A stretch of DNA of 64,000 nt from CAIYOL01 sp964494805 (GTDB lineage: Bacteria > Planctomycetota > Phycisphaerae > Sedimentisphaerales > Anaerobacaceae), in contig CAZBST010000005.1 in the NCBI GenBank assembly GCA_964494805.1, positions 1 through 64,000 on the forward strand, written 5' to 3'. Position 1 is the stretch's first letter; each line of letters starts with the position of its first letter. The position numbers were made by a program, and so were the translations under genes. Of the stretch, positions 50,301 through 59,264 are shown in pieces. The notes under the pieces were generated by a model. The model made no database searches. It was not told where the DNA came from and was given only the letters and a program-made list of their open reading frames with translations.

Positions 50301-52430
50301 ATAACGAACTGCATACTCTGGAACAACGGTGATGATTTGTATAACTGTAGCGCTACTTACAGCTGTATCGAAGATAACGACAGCGGTCAAGGAAATATCC
50401 ACGATGACCCGTGTTTTATCAATTCAGGCGGCGATGATTTTCATCTAAGGGGGAACTCTCCGTGCATTAATGCCGGCGACCCAAGTGGGAATTATGACGG
50501 ACAGCTGGATATTGACAATGATCCTCGTGTTCGCGGAGGAGAAGTTGATATAGGGGCGGATGAGGCTGGGAACGTTTATAATGTAAATAAGGTCAAGTGG
50601 TATGAAAAGATTCAGACCGCAATAGGTTTGGCTTCAAACAACGACGAGATAGTGGTTTTTCCAGGAACTTATCGCGAAAACATCTGTTACAGTAGCAAAG
50701 TTGTTAACCTTCACAGCAGTGAGCCAAACGAACCGAATGCCACGATAATCAATGGAGCAGGCAGTTCTGGGAACTATGCAGTTAAGTTCGACGGCGGACA
50801 CGATTATCAATATGCGATATTGAACGGTTTTACAATAAAGAACGGGGCTGGTGGTATCTATAATTATTGCGGAAATCCGAAGATAAGTAACTGTATAATT
50901 GAAAACTACAGCGGCGAGGATAAGCACGGCATATTCGATACCGGCGGTCCAGGTCCTGCGATGATTGTTGAAAACAGCATCATACGAAACAACTACTACG
51001 GAGTACGTCTCGAATGCGGGGGAGCAACCGTCGCAAACAACCAAATTTATGGTAATAATCGGGGAATATACAGCAGCTCCGGTACGACCGCAACTATCGA
51101 AGATAACCAAATTTATGATAATCAAAACGGAATAAGTGTTTTCTATGGGAACGTAACTATCCAGAATAATTGGATTTATGATAACGGTACAGGGATTGAA
51201 ACCGGAGGTGGTCAAACCGCAACTGTCAAGGGAAACCAGATTTATGGTAATGGTAATGGGATTGACACCGGAAGTGGTTCAGCCGCAACTATCGAGAATA
51301 ACTGGATTTATGATAATACGATTGAAGGAATATATTCCGATGGCCCGGTAACTATCAGGAATAACCTAGTCTATCGTAATTACGAAGGAATGTATATTAG
51401 CAATTCAAACGCAGCTATCAGCAATAACACCATCGTGTACAATACTGACAACGGTATAAAATATCGCGACATCGATTGGCTGACGATTTATAATTGCATA
51501 GTCTGGGGCAACGGCGACAACGATTTCTTTAACTGTAGTCTCGCTTATAGCTGTATCGAGGACTGTAACGATGTGAACGAAACCAACTACAATATCTGTG
51601 CAGATCCGTGTTTTGTTGATGCGGACAGCAACGATTTCCATATTGATATTCATTCACCGTGCGTGAATAGGGGTAATCCCAGTGGCGATTACGATGACCA
51701 AGTCGATATTGACGGTGAGCCAAGGGTTATAGGCTTATACGTTGATATGGGTGCTGATGAAGTGAATGTACCGGTATCCGATGCACATCAATGGGGATTG
51801 GACGAAAGGAGCGGGACAACCGCATACGACTCGGTCGATGATGATGACGGCACGTATAGTGCAGGTACCCCCTCCTGGGTGGACGGTCTTATCGGCGGCG
51901 CGGTCGATTTTAACGACACATCTAATTACTTCTCGGTATCGAGTTTGGACAACGAATACAGTAACAGCGACACTTTCACCGTTGCCGGCTGGTTCAAGAC
52001 GAGCGAAACATCAGGGCTGCAAACAATTGTTGGGCAATGGTCGCAAATGTGGGAGGCTGGTCAGGAGTACTTTGGCTGGCAGGTGTTGGTGGAGAACAAC
52101 AAGGTTATAGCAAGATTTGGGTATGGAACGACATCTGATATAACGGGAACAAAAACTGTGACCGGCGGTGGGTGGCATCACTTTGCGATGGTTCGTAACG
52201 GCACGAACGTTGCTTTGTATGTTAATGGTCAGCCGGAAGATTCTGGGACGGCGAACTTCTATGCATTGAATACGAAGTTCCGAATCGGCGACGGCAGCTA
52301 CAAATTCAATGGTAATCCAGCTTTGAAGGGCGGGCCATTCGAGGGAACAATCGATGAAGTGATGATATTCGATGGAGCGCTATCGGCTGGAGAGATAGAA
52401 GATCTTTATGACATTGGAGCACCTGATTAA
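47382..52430 (+). CDS. M4 (thermolysin-type) metalloprotease with beta-helix and LamG modules
   Basis: 1682 residues. Signal peptide, FTP/propeptide-like region (about 80-255), then an M4 catalytic domain (about 260-560): VVAHEYTHGVTQ gives His350, Glu351 and His354; NESFSD supplies Glu374, 20 residues after the second His as in thermolysin; GGVHTNSGVGNK holds the catalytic His. It continues with an Ig-like part, two beta-helix blocks (about 745-1070 and 1075-1465), each closed by (E/D)PRVxGxxVD(I/M)GADE, and a C-terminal LamG/concanavalin domain (about 1470-1680). It is probably a secreted protease anchored to polysaccharide. RBS AAAGGAGG precedes ATG. Closed by a strong terminator. Confidence 0.92.
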   Translation: MQTRKMIVGIFVVLVTAACFAEARVRSVGRAVENAKSLSDSVRAKTRVRGPKGVKVEKTPRLRRTGDGYLCFAGAAPYTHFTVDVGRAAEPKEVANAFLQKNRDLFVNRSDKIAFDVKRVKTRGSKTFVRYQQTYSGLDVFGAEVIVQVNADSGVDCALSDIMRDSSLLVSGKVSLVPSIDSSAAEDAAVKWMAEQHKGLEFEATPATLMIYEPLVVGPDGPTQLVWQSEVGNAGEQHVRENVFVNAHTGKVVFHYPLIYDALYRIVCDDTECRYEGDPPTDNNEIDNAYDYLGATYNFYKTEHNRDSIDNYGMTAVANVGYSVCNAAWSPGNKEMYFGNGLTFDDVVAHEYTHGVTQHESNLIYSYQSGAINESFSDMWGEWVDLSYTNGNDTDTNEVRWLMGEDVDCTGGAIRDMQNPPNFNHPDKMSSEYWYSGSGDNGGVHTNSGVGNKLCYLLTDGDTFNGYTVSGMGMSKTADLMYECQAYLLTSASQYADLGDALVQAAMNFLEDGEINALECYNVVKACSAVEIYDESTTVTFYKDYYNCNSNVGILLADPDLLGESTQDVNVNTSGGDFEVVTLTAASPNDYIFTGSIWTDSGDPNSGDGTLQVSHGDMITVTYYDANDGNGVPAEVNDTAGIDCVPPVISNIEYDGVVILPPGVQTITFETDEDTYAKVTYGTTCGDPNNLEADDGVFSTEHSIELKGLSLRTQYYFEIEVSDRANVVVDNNGGNCYDFFTYPKDICVPGDFNTIQEAVDDSYDGCIVWVATGTYSGAGNRNIDFLGKAITVSSTDPKDPNVVASTIIDCDGSRGSPRCGFIFDSGEDANSVLEGFTIIDGYGQYVAFEGGYFGGAIFCKGSSPTIQRCVLSDNMNDKVNNNTFGGAIGCYDDADPLIENCIIYDNEAYQGGAISVIVDCQPTIRNCLIYDNEAVYGGGILEGGGSVEVLNCTIVNNSATTGGGVYSYNGSETITNCILWNNGDDLYNCSATYSCIEDNDSGQGNIHDDPCFINSGGDDFHLRGNSPCINAGDPSGNYDGQLDIDNDPRVRGGEVDIGADEAGNVYNVNKVKWYEKIQTAIGLASNNDEIVVFPGTYRENICYSSKVVNLHSSEPNEPNATIINGAGSSGNYAVKFDGGHDYQYAILNGFTIKNGAGGIYNYCGNPKISNCIIENYSGEDKHGIFDTGGPGPAMIVENSIIRNNYYGVRLECGGATVANNQIYGNNRGIYSSSGTTATIEDNQIYDNQNGISVFYGNVTIQNNWIYDNGTGIETGGGQTATVKGNQIYGNGNGIDTGSGSAATIENNWIYDNTIEGIYSDGPVTIRNNLVYRNYEGMYISNSNAAISNNTIVYNTDNGIKYRDIDWLTIYNCIVWGNGDNDFFNCSLAYSCIEDCNDVNETNYNICADPCFVDADSNDFHIDIHSPCVNRGNPSGDYDDQVDIDGEPRVIGLYVDMGADEVNVPVSDAHQWGLDERSGTTAYDSVDDDDGTYSAGTPSWVDGLIGGAVDFNDTSNYFSVSSLDNEYSNSDTFTVAGWFKTSETSGLQTIVGQWSQMWEAGQEYFGWQVLVENNKVIARFGYGTTSDITGTKTVTGGGWHHFAMVRNGTNVALYVNGQPEDSGTANFYALNTKFRIGDGSYKFNGNPALKGGPFEGTIDEVMIFDGALSAGEIEDLYDIGAPD

Positions 52431-52457
52431 ATAGAAACGTTTTTTTGAGTGTTTTTC

Positions 52458-52492
52458 AGGACGGCTGAGTTAAATCAGCCGTCCTTTTTTTT
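52458..52492 (+). terminator. Intrinsic terminator of the M4 protease gene
   Basis: An 11-bp stem AGGACGGCTGA/TCAGCCGTCCT with a 6-base loop and eight T. The stem sequence is almost that of 2156-2184. Confidence 0.92.
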
Positions 52493-52518
52493 GTTTGGTC
52501 GAGGATGAAGGTTTGGAT

Positions 52519-52546
52519 TTGACTTTTCGGCTGATTAAGTTAGGAT
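52519..52546 (+). promoter_or_regulatory. Promoter very close to the aminotransferase start
   Basis: TTGACT, 16 bases, TAGGAT. The -10 ends nine bases before ATG 52556, so the mRNA would have almost no leader. Confidence 0.45.
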
Positions 52547-52555
52547 ATCAGCCAG

Positions 52556-53665
52556 ATGAAGAGAATTATAGCTGACAGGACAAGCAAAATTGACGCTAGT
52601 GGGATACGGAAGGTCTTTGCGCTTGGGGAGAAGCTGAAGGACCCAATCAATTTCTCGATAGGTCAGCCGGACTTTGATGTGCCTGTGCCATTAAAAGAAG
52701 AAGCGATAAAAGCAATCAAAGAGGGGGGAAATAAATACTCACAGACTGCAGGGGACACGCTCTTAAAGGAGAAAATCGCCGGATTAGTAAAAAAGGAGTT
52801 CGGGTGGGACAAGCCGGCGGTCTTGGTTACCAGCGGGGTGAGTGGGGGGCTGCTGCTGGCGTTTATGGCGATGATCAATCCGGGCGATGAGGTGATTATA
52901 CCAGACCCTTATTTTGTAATGTATAAGCACTTAGTCAATATGCTGAGCGGCAAGTGCGTTTTTGTCGACAGCTATCCAACCTTCGAGCTTCCAGTAGAGA
53001 AAATAAGCAGAGCGATAACAAACAAAACCAAGATGATAATAGTTAATTCGCCCTGCAATCCGACCGGCGTGGTGTATTCGGAAGGGCAGATAAAGGCGCT
53101 TGCCGAGATAGCGGCGGAAAAAGATATACTTGTTATAACAGATGAGATATACGATAAATTCTGCTACGAGGGAGAGTGCTCAAGCATAGCAAATTACCAT
53201 AAGAAAATTCTTCTGCTGCGAGGTTTCAGCAAGTCTTACGCGATGTCGGGGTGGAGATTGGGGTATGCGGCGGCAGGAGAGTCCCTCAAAGACGTGATCG
53301 AGCAGATGACCAAGATGCAGCAATACACCTTTGTCTGTGCGCCGAGTCCTTTCCAAAAAGCTGCGATGGCGGCCTTAGATTATGACGTGAGCGATTTTGT
53401 AAGGGCGTATCGGAAGAAGAGGGACCTTATCTACGAGGGATTAAGCGACAAATTCGAGATGGTCAAGCCGGGCGGGGCGTTTTACGCATTTGTCAAGGCA
53501 CCGGCTGGGGGGGCGACGAAATTTGTGGAAAAGGCTATCGCAAATAATGTGCTTATTATACCGGGCAACGTCTTCAGTGAAAAAGATACGCATTTCCGGA
53601 TAAGTTACGCAACAAGCGATGAGAAAATTGAGCAGGGGATAAAGATTCTTCGAAAATTGGCTTGA
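52556..53665 (+). CDS. Class I/II PLP-dependent aminotransferase
   Basis: 369 residues of the aspartate aminotransferase superfamily. Seen: INFSIGQPDFDVP, YSQTAGDTLLKEKIA, VNSPCNPTGVVYSEGQ, DEIYDKFCY and the PLP lysine in LRGFSKSYAMSGWRLGY. It moves amino groups between amino acids and 2-oxo acids; the exact substrate is not readable. There is no Shine-Dalgarno before ATG. Thirteen bases separate it from the phosphate cotransporter gene. Confidence 0.93.
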   Translation: MKRIIADRTSKIDASGIRKVFALGEKLKDPINFSIGQPDFDVPVPLKEEAIKAIKEGGNKYSQTAGDTLLKEKIAGLVKKEFGWDKPAVLVTSGVSGGLLLAFMAMINPGDEVIIPDPYFVMYKHLVNMLSGKCVFVDSYPTFELPVEKISRAITNKTKMIIVNSPCNPTGVVYSEGQIKALAEIAAEKDILVITDEIYDKFCYEGECSSIANYHKKILLLRGFSKSYAMSGWRLGYAAAGESLKDVIEQMTKMQQYTFVCAPSPFQKAAMAALDYDVSDFVRAYRKKRDLIYEGLSDKFEMVKPGGAFYAFVKAPAGGATKFVEKAIANNVLIIPGNVFSEKDTHFRISYATSDEKIEQGIKILRKLA

Positions 53666-53677
53666 GGAGGCTCGGAC

Positions 53678-55429
53678 TTGATTAAGGACATGATTTTCGG
53701 AACGGTAGGGGGGCTGGGGCTGTTTCTTTTTGGAATGGGGCTGATGTCTGATGGTCTGAGAAAGGTTGCAGGCCAGAAGATAAGAGAACTACTTACAGCA
53801 CTTACGAAACATCGGGTTATTGCGGTTCTCATCGGCGCCCTAGTTACGTGTCTGATTCAGTCGAGTTCCGCTACTACGGTTATGACGGTGGGATTTGTTA
53901 ATGCTGGTCTTTTGACATTGAGACAGGCGCTGTGCGTTGTTCTCGGCGCGAATATCGGCACAACATTTACGGCGTGGCTGGTGTCTGGACTGGCTGTGTT
54001 TAAGATTACTACGTATTCCCTGCCGGCCATCGGCGTGGGATTTCTGATACGGATGTTAGGCAGGAGCCAGAAGGTTCGCAATCTCGGTTCAATACTGCTG
54101 GGCTTCGGGATTTTGTTTCTTGGTATAAACTTTATGAAGGAAGCGTTCGGCCCGCTACAGGGCAACGCACGTGTTCATCAGGCACTAATATGGTTCGGGC
54201 AGTATCCGATTTTGGCAGTACTGGCGGGCACCGCTATGACTGTATTGCTACAGAGCAGCTCTGCGACTATTGCAATGATTCAAATACTTGCATTCAACGG
54301 TGCGTTCGGCAGTGATTGGCCGAGTGTGCTGAGATTAGTGATACCCTTTATTCTTGGAGACAATATAGGTACAACAATTACCGCTCAAATAGCGGCATTA
54401 CACTCTTCCGTAAATAGCCGCCGAACGGCGTGGGGGCATACGCTGTTTAACATTATTGGGGTGTTGTATATATTGCCACTGGTGTGGGTCGGGTGGTTCG
54501 GCGATGCTGTAGAATGGATCACGCCGTTTAAGTTGGTGCAGGGGACAATTATGGTCCACATAGCTGTTGCACACAGCGCGTTTAATGTATTTAACACATT
54601 GGTCTTTCTTCCGCTTATCGGCTGGCTTGAGGCCATAGTGGTTAAGTTCGTACCAGCGAAGCCACAGGATATTATCGCGAAACCTATTGTTCTGGAGAAA
54701 CATCTTCTTAATACGCCGGAGATTGCCATTGACCAGGCAAGGCGAGAAATCGTTCGGATGGCAAGAGTAGCAAAAGAAGCTGTTAATCAAGCCATCCGAG
54801 GCCTTGAAGAGAGTGACGAAAGAAAACTCGGGATGGCACGAAAAATGGAGGATGTTACCGATAATTTCCAGTATGAAATCACATCGTATCTCGCGGAGCT
54901 TTCAACGAAAGAGCTTTCTGACGAGTTGTCTGTAGTATTGCCGGTACTTCTGCATACTGTTAACGACCTTGAGCGTATCGGAGACCACGCGGTTAATATT
55001 ACAGAAATTGCTGAGCGAAAAATCAGCCAGAAACAGTCTTTCAGTAATGCAGCGCAAACCGAAGGTGCGCAATTAAGAGCTGAAATAAACCAAATGTTCG
55101 ATTGCATTTCGACTGCTTTGGAGAACAACGATATAGAAGCGGCCAAAGCCGCTCTGGTCAATGAGAATAATCTTAACAGGATGCAGGTTGATTTTCGCCG
55201 CAGCCATGTAAAGCGTATGACAGATGGAGTATGTACGCCCGAGACAGGTTTGATATTTATAGATTTCGTTGATAACATCGAAAAAATCGGAGACCATCTC
55301 ACCAATATCGCACAAGCGGTAATAGGCGGCCTGCAGTGGGACGGGGTTGAGGTGAAGAAGAAACCTTCTGCCAAGGCCAAGAAAATCCAAGAACAGACGT
55401 CAGAGGATATTGCTAAATCAGTAAAATAG
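53678..55429 (+). CDS. Na+/phosphate cotransporter with PhoU-like tail
   Basis: 583 residues. Two inverted membrane halves each carry the QSSSAT motif (LIQSSSATTVM and LLQSSSATIAM) of NptA/NaPi-II transporters, plus LGANIGTT and LGDNIGTT. The C-terminal 200 residues are a PhoU-like helical bundle (ERIGDHAVNITEIAE, DNIEKIGDHLTNIAQA). It imports phosphate with sodium and may sense phosphate status. Starts at TTG 53678 after GGAGG. Confidence 0.94.
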   Translation: MIKDMIFGTVGGLGLFLFGMGLMSDGLRKVAGQKIRELLTALTKHRVIAVLIGALVTCLIQSSSATTVMTVGFVNAGLLTLRQALCVVLGANIGTTFTAWLVSGLAVFKITTYSLPAIGVGFLIRMLGRSQKVRNLGSILLGFGILFLGINFMKEAFGPLQGNARVHQALIWFGQYPILAVLAGTAMTVLLQSSSATIAMIQILAFNGAFGSDWPSVLRLVIPFILGDNIGTTITAQIAALHSSVNSRRTAWGHTLFNIIGVLYILPLVWVGWFGDAVEWITPFKLVQGTIMVHIAVAHSAFNVFNTLVFLPLIGWLEAIVVKFVPAKPQDIIAKPIVLEKHLLNTPEIAIDQARREIVRMARVAKEAVNQAIRGLEESDERKLGMARKMEDVTDNFQYEITSYLAELSTKELSDELSVVLPVLLHTVNDLERIGDHAVNITEIAERKISQKQSFSNAAQTEGAQLRAEINQMFDCISTALENNDIEAAKAALVNENNLNRMQVDFRRSHVKRMTDGVCTPETGLIFIDFVDNIEKIGDHLTNIAQAVIGGLQWDGVEVKKKPSAKAKKIQEQTSEDIAKSVK

Positions 55430-55445
55430 AGGTAGAATTGCGCGT

Positions 55446-56975
55446 ATGAAGAGCGGATTTCGGAAATTGACGATTGTTTGGCCGGTGCTGGTTCTACTTT
55501 TGACTTTACCCGGGGCAGGGGAGGTGAACAGTCTCCAAAAGCAGGGGCGGCCGGTCAAGGCCGCGGTGATTGTCTGCAAGGGGATGATTGACGATGGGCT
55601 GTATAAGTCGATTCAGCGAAGGACGCAAATAGCACTCGATGCGGGAGCGGAATACCTGATATATGAGATAAGCACATATGGGGGGCTTCTTCAATCAGGC
55701 GACGATATAGCAAAATACTTTATACTCGATGTTGCCAAGAAAGCACATACTGTTGCCTATGTAGCGACCGAGGCGATATCGGCAGGGGCGATGATAAGTG
55801 TTTCCTGCCAGGACATAATAATGCGTGAGAACACCACCATAGGCGACTGCGCACCCATTCAGATAGGGGCGAAGCTCGAAGGCGTCGAGCGGGAAAAAAC
55901 CGAGAGCTTTACCCGTGCAGCGTTTAAGCGCGCAGCCGAGGCAAACGGCTACCCTGAGGTCCTATTGAAAGCAATGGTTACTATGCAAACGGAAGTTTAC
56001 AGTGTAAGAAATCTGAAAACCGGCGAGAAAGAATTTTTCGAGGAACATCAACTGCCGGATGACAAAAAAAAGTATGACCTGGATAACAAGGAATTAATCG
56101 TAAAAAATGACGAACTGTTAACTCTCACGGCCTCACAAGCTTTAGAATACGGCGTAGCAAGAGCGGTTGTCGAGAATAGGGCAGGGGCGCTTGATTTTTT
56201 GGCGAAACGAGACGGCGTGGCCTTTGAAGGTGAGCCGATGCTGCTTGAGATGCTGTGGTCGGAGGAGATGGTGCGATGGCTGAATTCGCCGGCGGTAATG
56301 GGCGTGCTTATTATGCTGGCATTGCTTGGGGTCTATATTGAATTCAGCACGCCTGGTTTCGGCCTGCCGGGGCTGGTAGCGGTTATATGCTTTGCAATTA
56401 TAATCGGCAGCAAATATCTCATCGGGATGGCCAACTGGGTGGAAGTGGCGTTGTTCGTCATAGGTTTGCTTTTACTTATGGTAGAGATTTTTGTTCTGCC
56501 GGGCTTCGGTGTCGTAGGGTTTTTAGGAATAATATGCATATTGGTGGGTTTATTCGGTATGCTTGTTAAGAATCCGCCTGACAAGATGCCGTGGCCGCAG
56601 ACACAGCTTGACTGGCGGTTATTCAATGAAGGCGTGCTGGGTTTGCTGTTTGGTGTTGTCGGGTTTGCTGTTCTTGCGTGGATTCTTACAAAGTATTTAC
56701 CGAAGCTGCAGTTCCTCAGCGGGCTGATACTGATACCTAAGCAGGGGGGTAAAGCGAAGATAAGTATGACCGCCCCGCCAGACGAAAGGATTACCGGTGT
56801 GAATATCGGGGACATCGGTGAGGTAGTATCTATACTGCGGCCTGCTGGAAAAGCTAAATTCGGCTATGCAATAGTCGATGTGGTTGCCGAAGCGGAGTTC
56901 CTTAACAAGGGAACAAAGGTCGAGATAATCAAGATTCACGGCAACAGGGTTGTGGTCAGGGCGGCAAAGAGCTAA
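55446..56975 (+). CDS. NfeD1-type membrane serine protease
   Basis: 509 residues: signal segment, ClpP-class protease domain (about 38-270) with EISTYGGLLQSGDDIAK and the serine in ISAGAMISVS, then four membrane helices (about 285-430) and a C-terminal OB-fold NfeD domain (GDIGEVVSILRPAGKAKFG...). Such proteins work with flotillin-like proteins in membrane microdomains. It is the first of nfeD-nfeD-floA. Confidence 0.92.
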   Translation: MKSGFRKLTIVWPVLVLLLTLPGAGEVNSLQKQGRPVKAAVIVCKGMIDDGLYKSIQRRTQIALDAGAEYLIYEISTYGGLLQSGDDIAKYFILDVAKKAHTVAYVATEAISAGAMISVSCQDIIMRENTTIGDCAPIQIGAKLEGVEREKTESFTRAAFKRAAEANGYPEVLLKAMVTMQTEVYSVRNLKTGEKEFFEEHQLPDDKKKYDLDNKELIVKNDELLTLTASQALEYGVARAVVENRAGALDFLAKRDGVAFEGEPMLLEMLWSEEMVRWLNSPAVMGVLIMLALLGVYIEFSTPGFGLPGLVAVICFAIIIGSKYLIGMANWVEVALFVIGLLLLMVEIFVLPGFGVVGFLGIICILVGLFGMLVKNPPDKMPWPQTQLDWRLFNEGVLGLLFGVVGFAVLAWILTKYLPKLQFLSGLILIPKQGGKAKISMTAPPDERITGVNIGDIGEVVSILRPAGKAKFGYAIVDVVAEAEFLNKGTKVEIIKIHGNRVVVRAAKS

Positions 56976-56993
56976 TTAAAAGGAAGAACTTAT

Positions 56994-57488
56994 ATGGACT
57001 GGTGGTTTGTACTTGCTGTTTTTTTATATTTTGCGTGTGCGGCGTTGATAATAGCCGAAGTGTTTGTGCCGAGCGGCGGATTGATAAGCATCTGCGCGCT
57101 GGCCTGTTTAATCGGGGGCATAGCGATATTTTTTCGTCACAGCACAACAGCCGGCTGGGTAGGTATAATTATCGCTGTTGTAATGATACCATCGGTCATA
57201 GTAATCGCTTACAGAATATTTCCGCATACTAAATTCGGCAAGAGCGTTACCCTTGCGCCACCGGAGCGTCAAAGGGGCGATGCCATAGCTGATATGCCTG
57301 AACTAAAAGGGCTGCTCGGCGCCGTAGGGGTGGTAATTACGCCGCTTCGGCCGGTGGGGACGTGCGATTTTTCAGGACAAAGGGTTGAATGTGTAGCTGA
57401 GGGCGGTTATGTTGATAAGGGTAAAAAGATTAAAATCATTCACGTAGAAGGAACACAATTGACGGTTCGTGTTGTAGAAGAGAGTTAA
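56994..57488 (+). CDS. Short NfeD-like protein
   Basis: 164 residues: membrane helices (VLAVFLYFACAALIIAEVFV and WVGIIIAVVMIPSVIVIAY) and a C-terminal OB-fold (GAVGVVITPLRPVGTCDFSG...VDKGKKIKII) but no protease domain. It is 18 bases after the long NfeD and 12 before floA. Confidence 0.9.
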   Translation: MDWWFVLAVFLYFACAALIIAEVFVPSGGLISICALACLIGGIAIFFRHSTTAGWVGIIIAVVMIPSVIVIAYRIFPHTKFGKSVTLAPPERQRGDAIADMPELKGLLGAVGVVITPLRPVGTCDFSGQRVECVAEGGYVDKGKKIKIIHVEGTQLTVRVVEES

Positions 57489-57500
57489 TGAAAGGGGAAA

Positions 57501-58517
57501 ATGATGAGTAATTCGATAAACACAATCCTGGCGGCGGAAAATCCTCTGAGAGTTGTAGGGGTAGCAGTTGTAGTCATTCTTATACTTGTAGTATTGGTGT
57601 TCTTTTTACTGTTTTTGAAGTTTTTCAGGTTATGGCTGCAGGCGAAATTGTCCCGTGCCGACGTCAAATTCTCCGAGCTTATCGGGATGTGGCTGCGAAA
57701 GGTCGACACGAGGATCATAGTTATAAGCAAGATAACCGCTGTTCAGGCAGGTCTGACCCTAACCACCCGCGATTTGGAAAGCCATTATCTAGCCGGCGGT
57801 CGTGTCCCAAATGTCGTACGCGCATTAGTCGCTGCTGACAGGGCAAACATCGATTTGTCTTTGAAGACAGCAACTGCAATTGACCTGGCTGGCCGGGATA
57901 TCCTCGATGCCGTCCAGACAAGCGTCAATCCGAAGGTTATTGACTGCCCTGACCCCAAGAAAGGCAAAGAGACCATCGATGCCGTAGCTCAGGATGGTAT
58001 CCAGCTTAAAGCCAAGGCACGAGTTACCGTGCGTGCAAATATTCAACGATTAGTCGGAGGCGCCACTGAAGAGACGGTTATTGCACGCGTTGGTGAAGGA
58101 ATAGTAACCACCATCGGCAGTGCGATAACTTATAAGAATGTCTTGGAAAATCCGGACCGAATCTCTAAGGCGGTTTTGGCCAAAGGCCTTGATGCCGGGA
58201 CGGCCTTCGAGATTCTATCTATTGATATTGCGGATGTCGACGTAGGTGTGAACGTCGGGGCGGAGCTGCAGAAGCACCAAGCCCAAGCAGATTTAGTTCG
58301 GGCACAGGCCGAGGCGGAAAAACGCAGGGCTATGGCATTTGCACGTGAGCAGGAAATGCGGGCGCTGGTCGTTGAGAACGAGGCAAGGGTGCCTCTGGCC
58401 ATCGCCGAGGCCTTCCAGAAAGGCAATCTTGGCATTATGGACTATTATCGACTGAAAAACATAAGTGCGGATACCGAGATGCGGGATTCTATCGCAAAGC
58501 CGAAAAAACACGAGTAA
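57501..58517 (+). CDS. floA: Flotillin-like protein FloA
   Basis: 338 residues. N-terminal hydrophobic segment (VVVILILVVLVFFLLFLKFF), then an SPFH/PHB domain with VDTRIIVISKITAVQAGL, AGGRVPNVVRALVAADRANI and GRDILDAVQTSVNPKVIDCP, and a coiled coil (QKHQAQADLVRAQAEAEKRR). It matches the UPF0365/FloA family that organises membrane microdomains with NfeD partners, which are directly upstream. Confidence 0.95.
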   Translation: MMSNSINTILAAENPLRVVGVAVVVILILVVLVFFLLFLKFFRLWLQAKLSRADVKFSELIGMWLRKVDTRIIVISKITAVQAGLTLTTRDLESHYLAGGRVPNVVRALVAADRANIDLSLKTATAIDLAGRDILDAVQTSVNPKVIDCPDPKKGKETIDAVAQDGIQLKAKARVTVRANIQRLVGGATEETVIARVGEGIVTTIGSAITYKNVLENPDRISKAVLAKGLDAGTAFEILSIDIADVDVGVNVGAELQKHQAQADLVRAQAEAEKRRAMAFAREQEMRALVVENEARVPLAIAEAFQKGNLGIMDYYRLKNISADTEMRDSIAKPKKHE

Positions 58518-58520
58518 AGT

Positions 58521-59120
58521 ATGAACTATTGGCTGGTACAATTAGTTCTGGCTGCCAGGCGCAGCAGCGACAGAGATAGCGGCTGGATGCAAATACTTGT
58601 TTTTGTGGTACTGGCGATTTTCTATGCGGTCGGCAGTATCGTCAAAGCAAGAGCAAATAAGACCGCACCGAAGGGAAAAGAGCAAGCACCACGTAAGCCG
58701 GTGCGTAAATCGTCTGAGGACTTCATAGACCTTAAAATGCTTAAACAGCTTTTTGGGCTTCCTGAAGAGGCCGAATCGAGCAGTCAACCTAGCCCCGAAG
58801 CGTCCAAGCCGAAGATTGCTAAACAGCAGGTTCAACCAACGGTCAGAAAAGTTGCGCGTCCTCAGCCGATGGCGAGACGAAAAGCATCTGTTACGGTTGA
58901 GCCGCAGGCGGCTAAGCCGCAAGTTCGGCCTCGGCCGAGGTTGAAAAGAATCCCGGGACTTACTGGTGAAGCTGAACTGTCGACGGGAGTTCCGCAGGCA
59001 AAATATCTTTCTGATATTTTGTCCGATTACGATGACCCTGAAAAGCTGAGAAGGGCGATTCTGCATTATGAGATATTAGGCAAACCTCTATCGTTGCGAG
59101 AGCAGGAAAGGGCATTTTAG
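58521..59120 (+). CDS. Membrane-linked hypothetical protein of the floA operon
   Basis: 199 residues, starting three bases after floA. One membrane helix (WMQILVFVVLAIFYAVGSIV), a Lys/Pro-rich disordered stretch (about 45-145) with KPVRKSS and PRPRLKRIPG, and a conserved-looking C-terminus (DYDDPEKLRRAILHYEILGKPL). Its tight linkage suggests a partner of the NfeD/FloA complex. Confidence 0.7.
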   Translation: MNYWLVQLVLAARRSSDRDSGWMQILVFVVLAIFYAVGSIVKARANKTAPKGKEQAPRKPVRKSSEDFIDLKMLKQLFGLPEEAESSSQPSPEASKPKIAKQQVQPTVRKVARPQPMARRKASVTVEPQAAKPQVRPRPRLKRIPGLTGEAELSTGVPQAKYLSDILSDYDDPEKLRRAILHYEILGKPLSLREQERAF

Positions 59121-59173
59121 GCTCTGTAAAACAAACCCTAATCCACCGCAGGCGGGCAAGAATGGCTTTTTGC

Positions 59174-59203
59174 TTGACTTTTTAACCAAGACTGTGGTAT
59201 AAT
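59174..59203 (+). promoter_or_regulatory. Promoter of the beta-helix dockerin gene
   Basis: TTGACT (59174-59179), 18 bases, and TGG-TATAAT (perfect -10 at 59198-59203 with extended -10). Confidence 0.75.
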
Positions 59204-59264
59204 TCTTTTTATAGTATTCAGTCGCCAAAAATGGCAACTTCATACCAAACTAAGGAGGCAGGAT

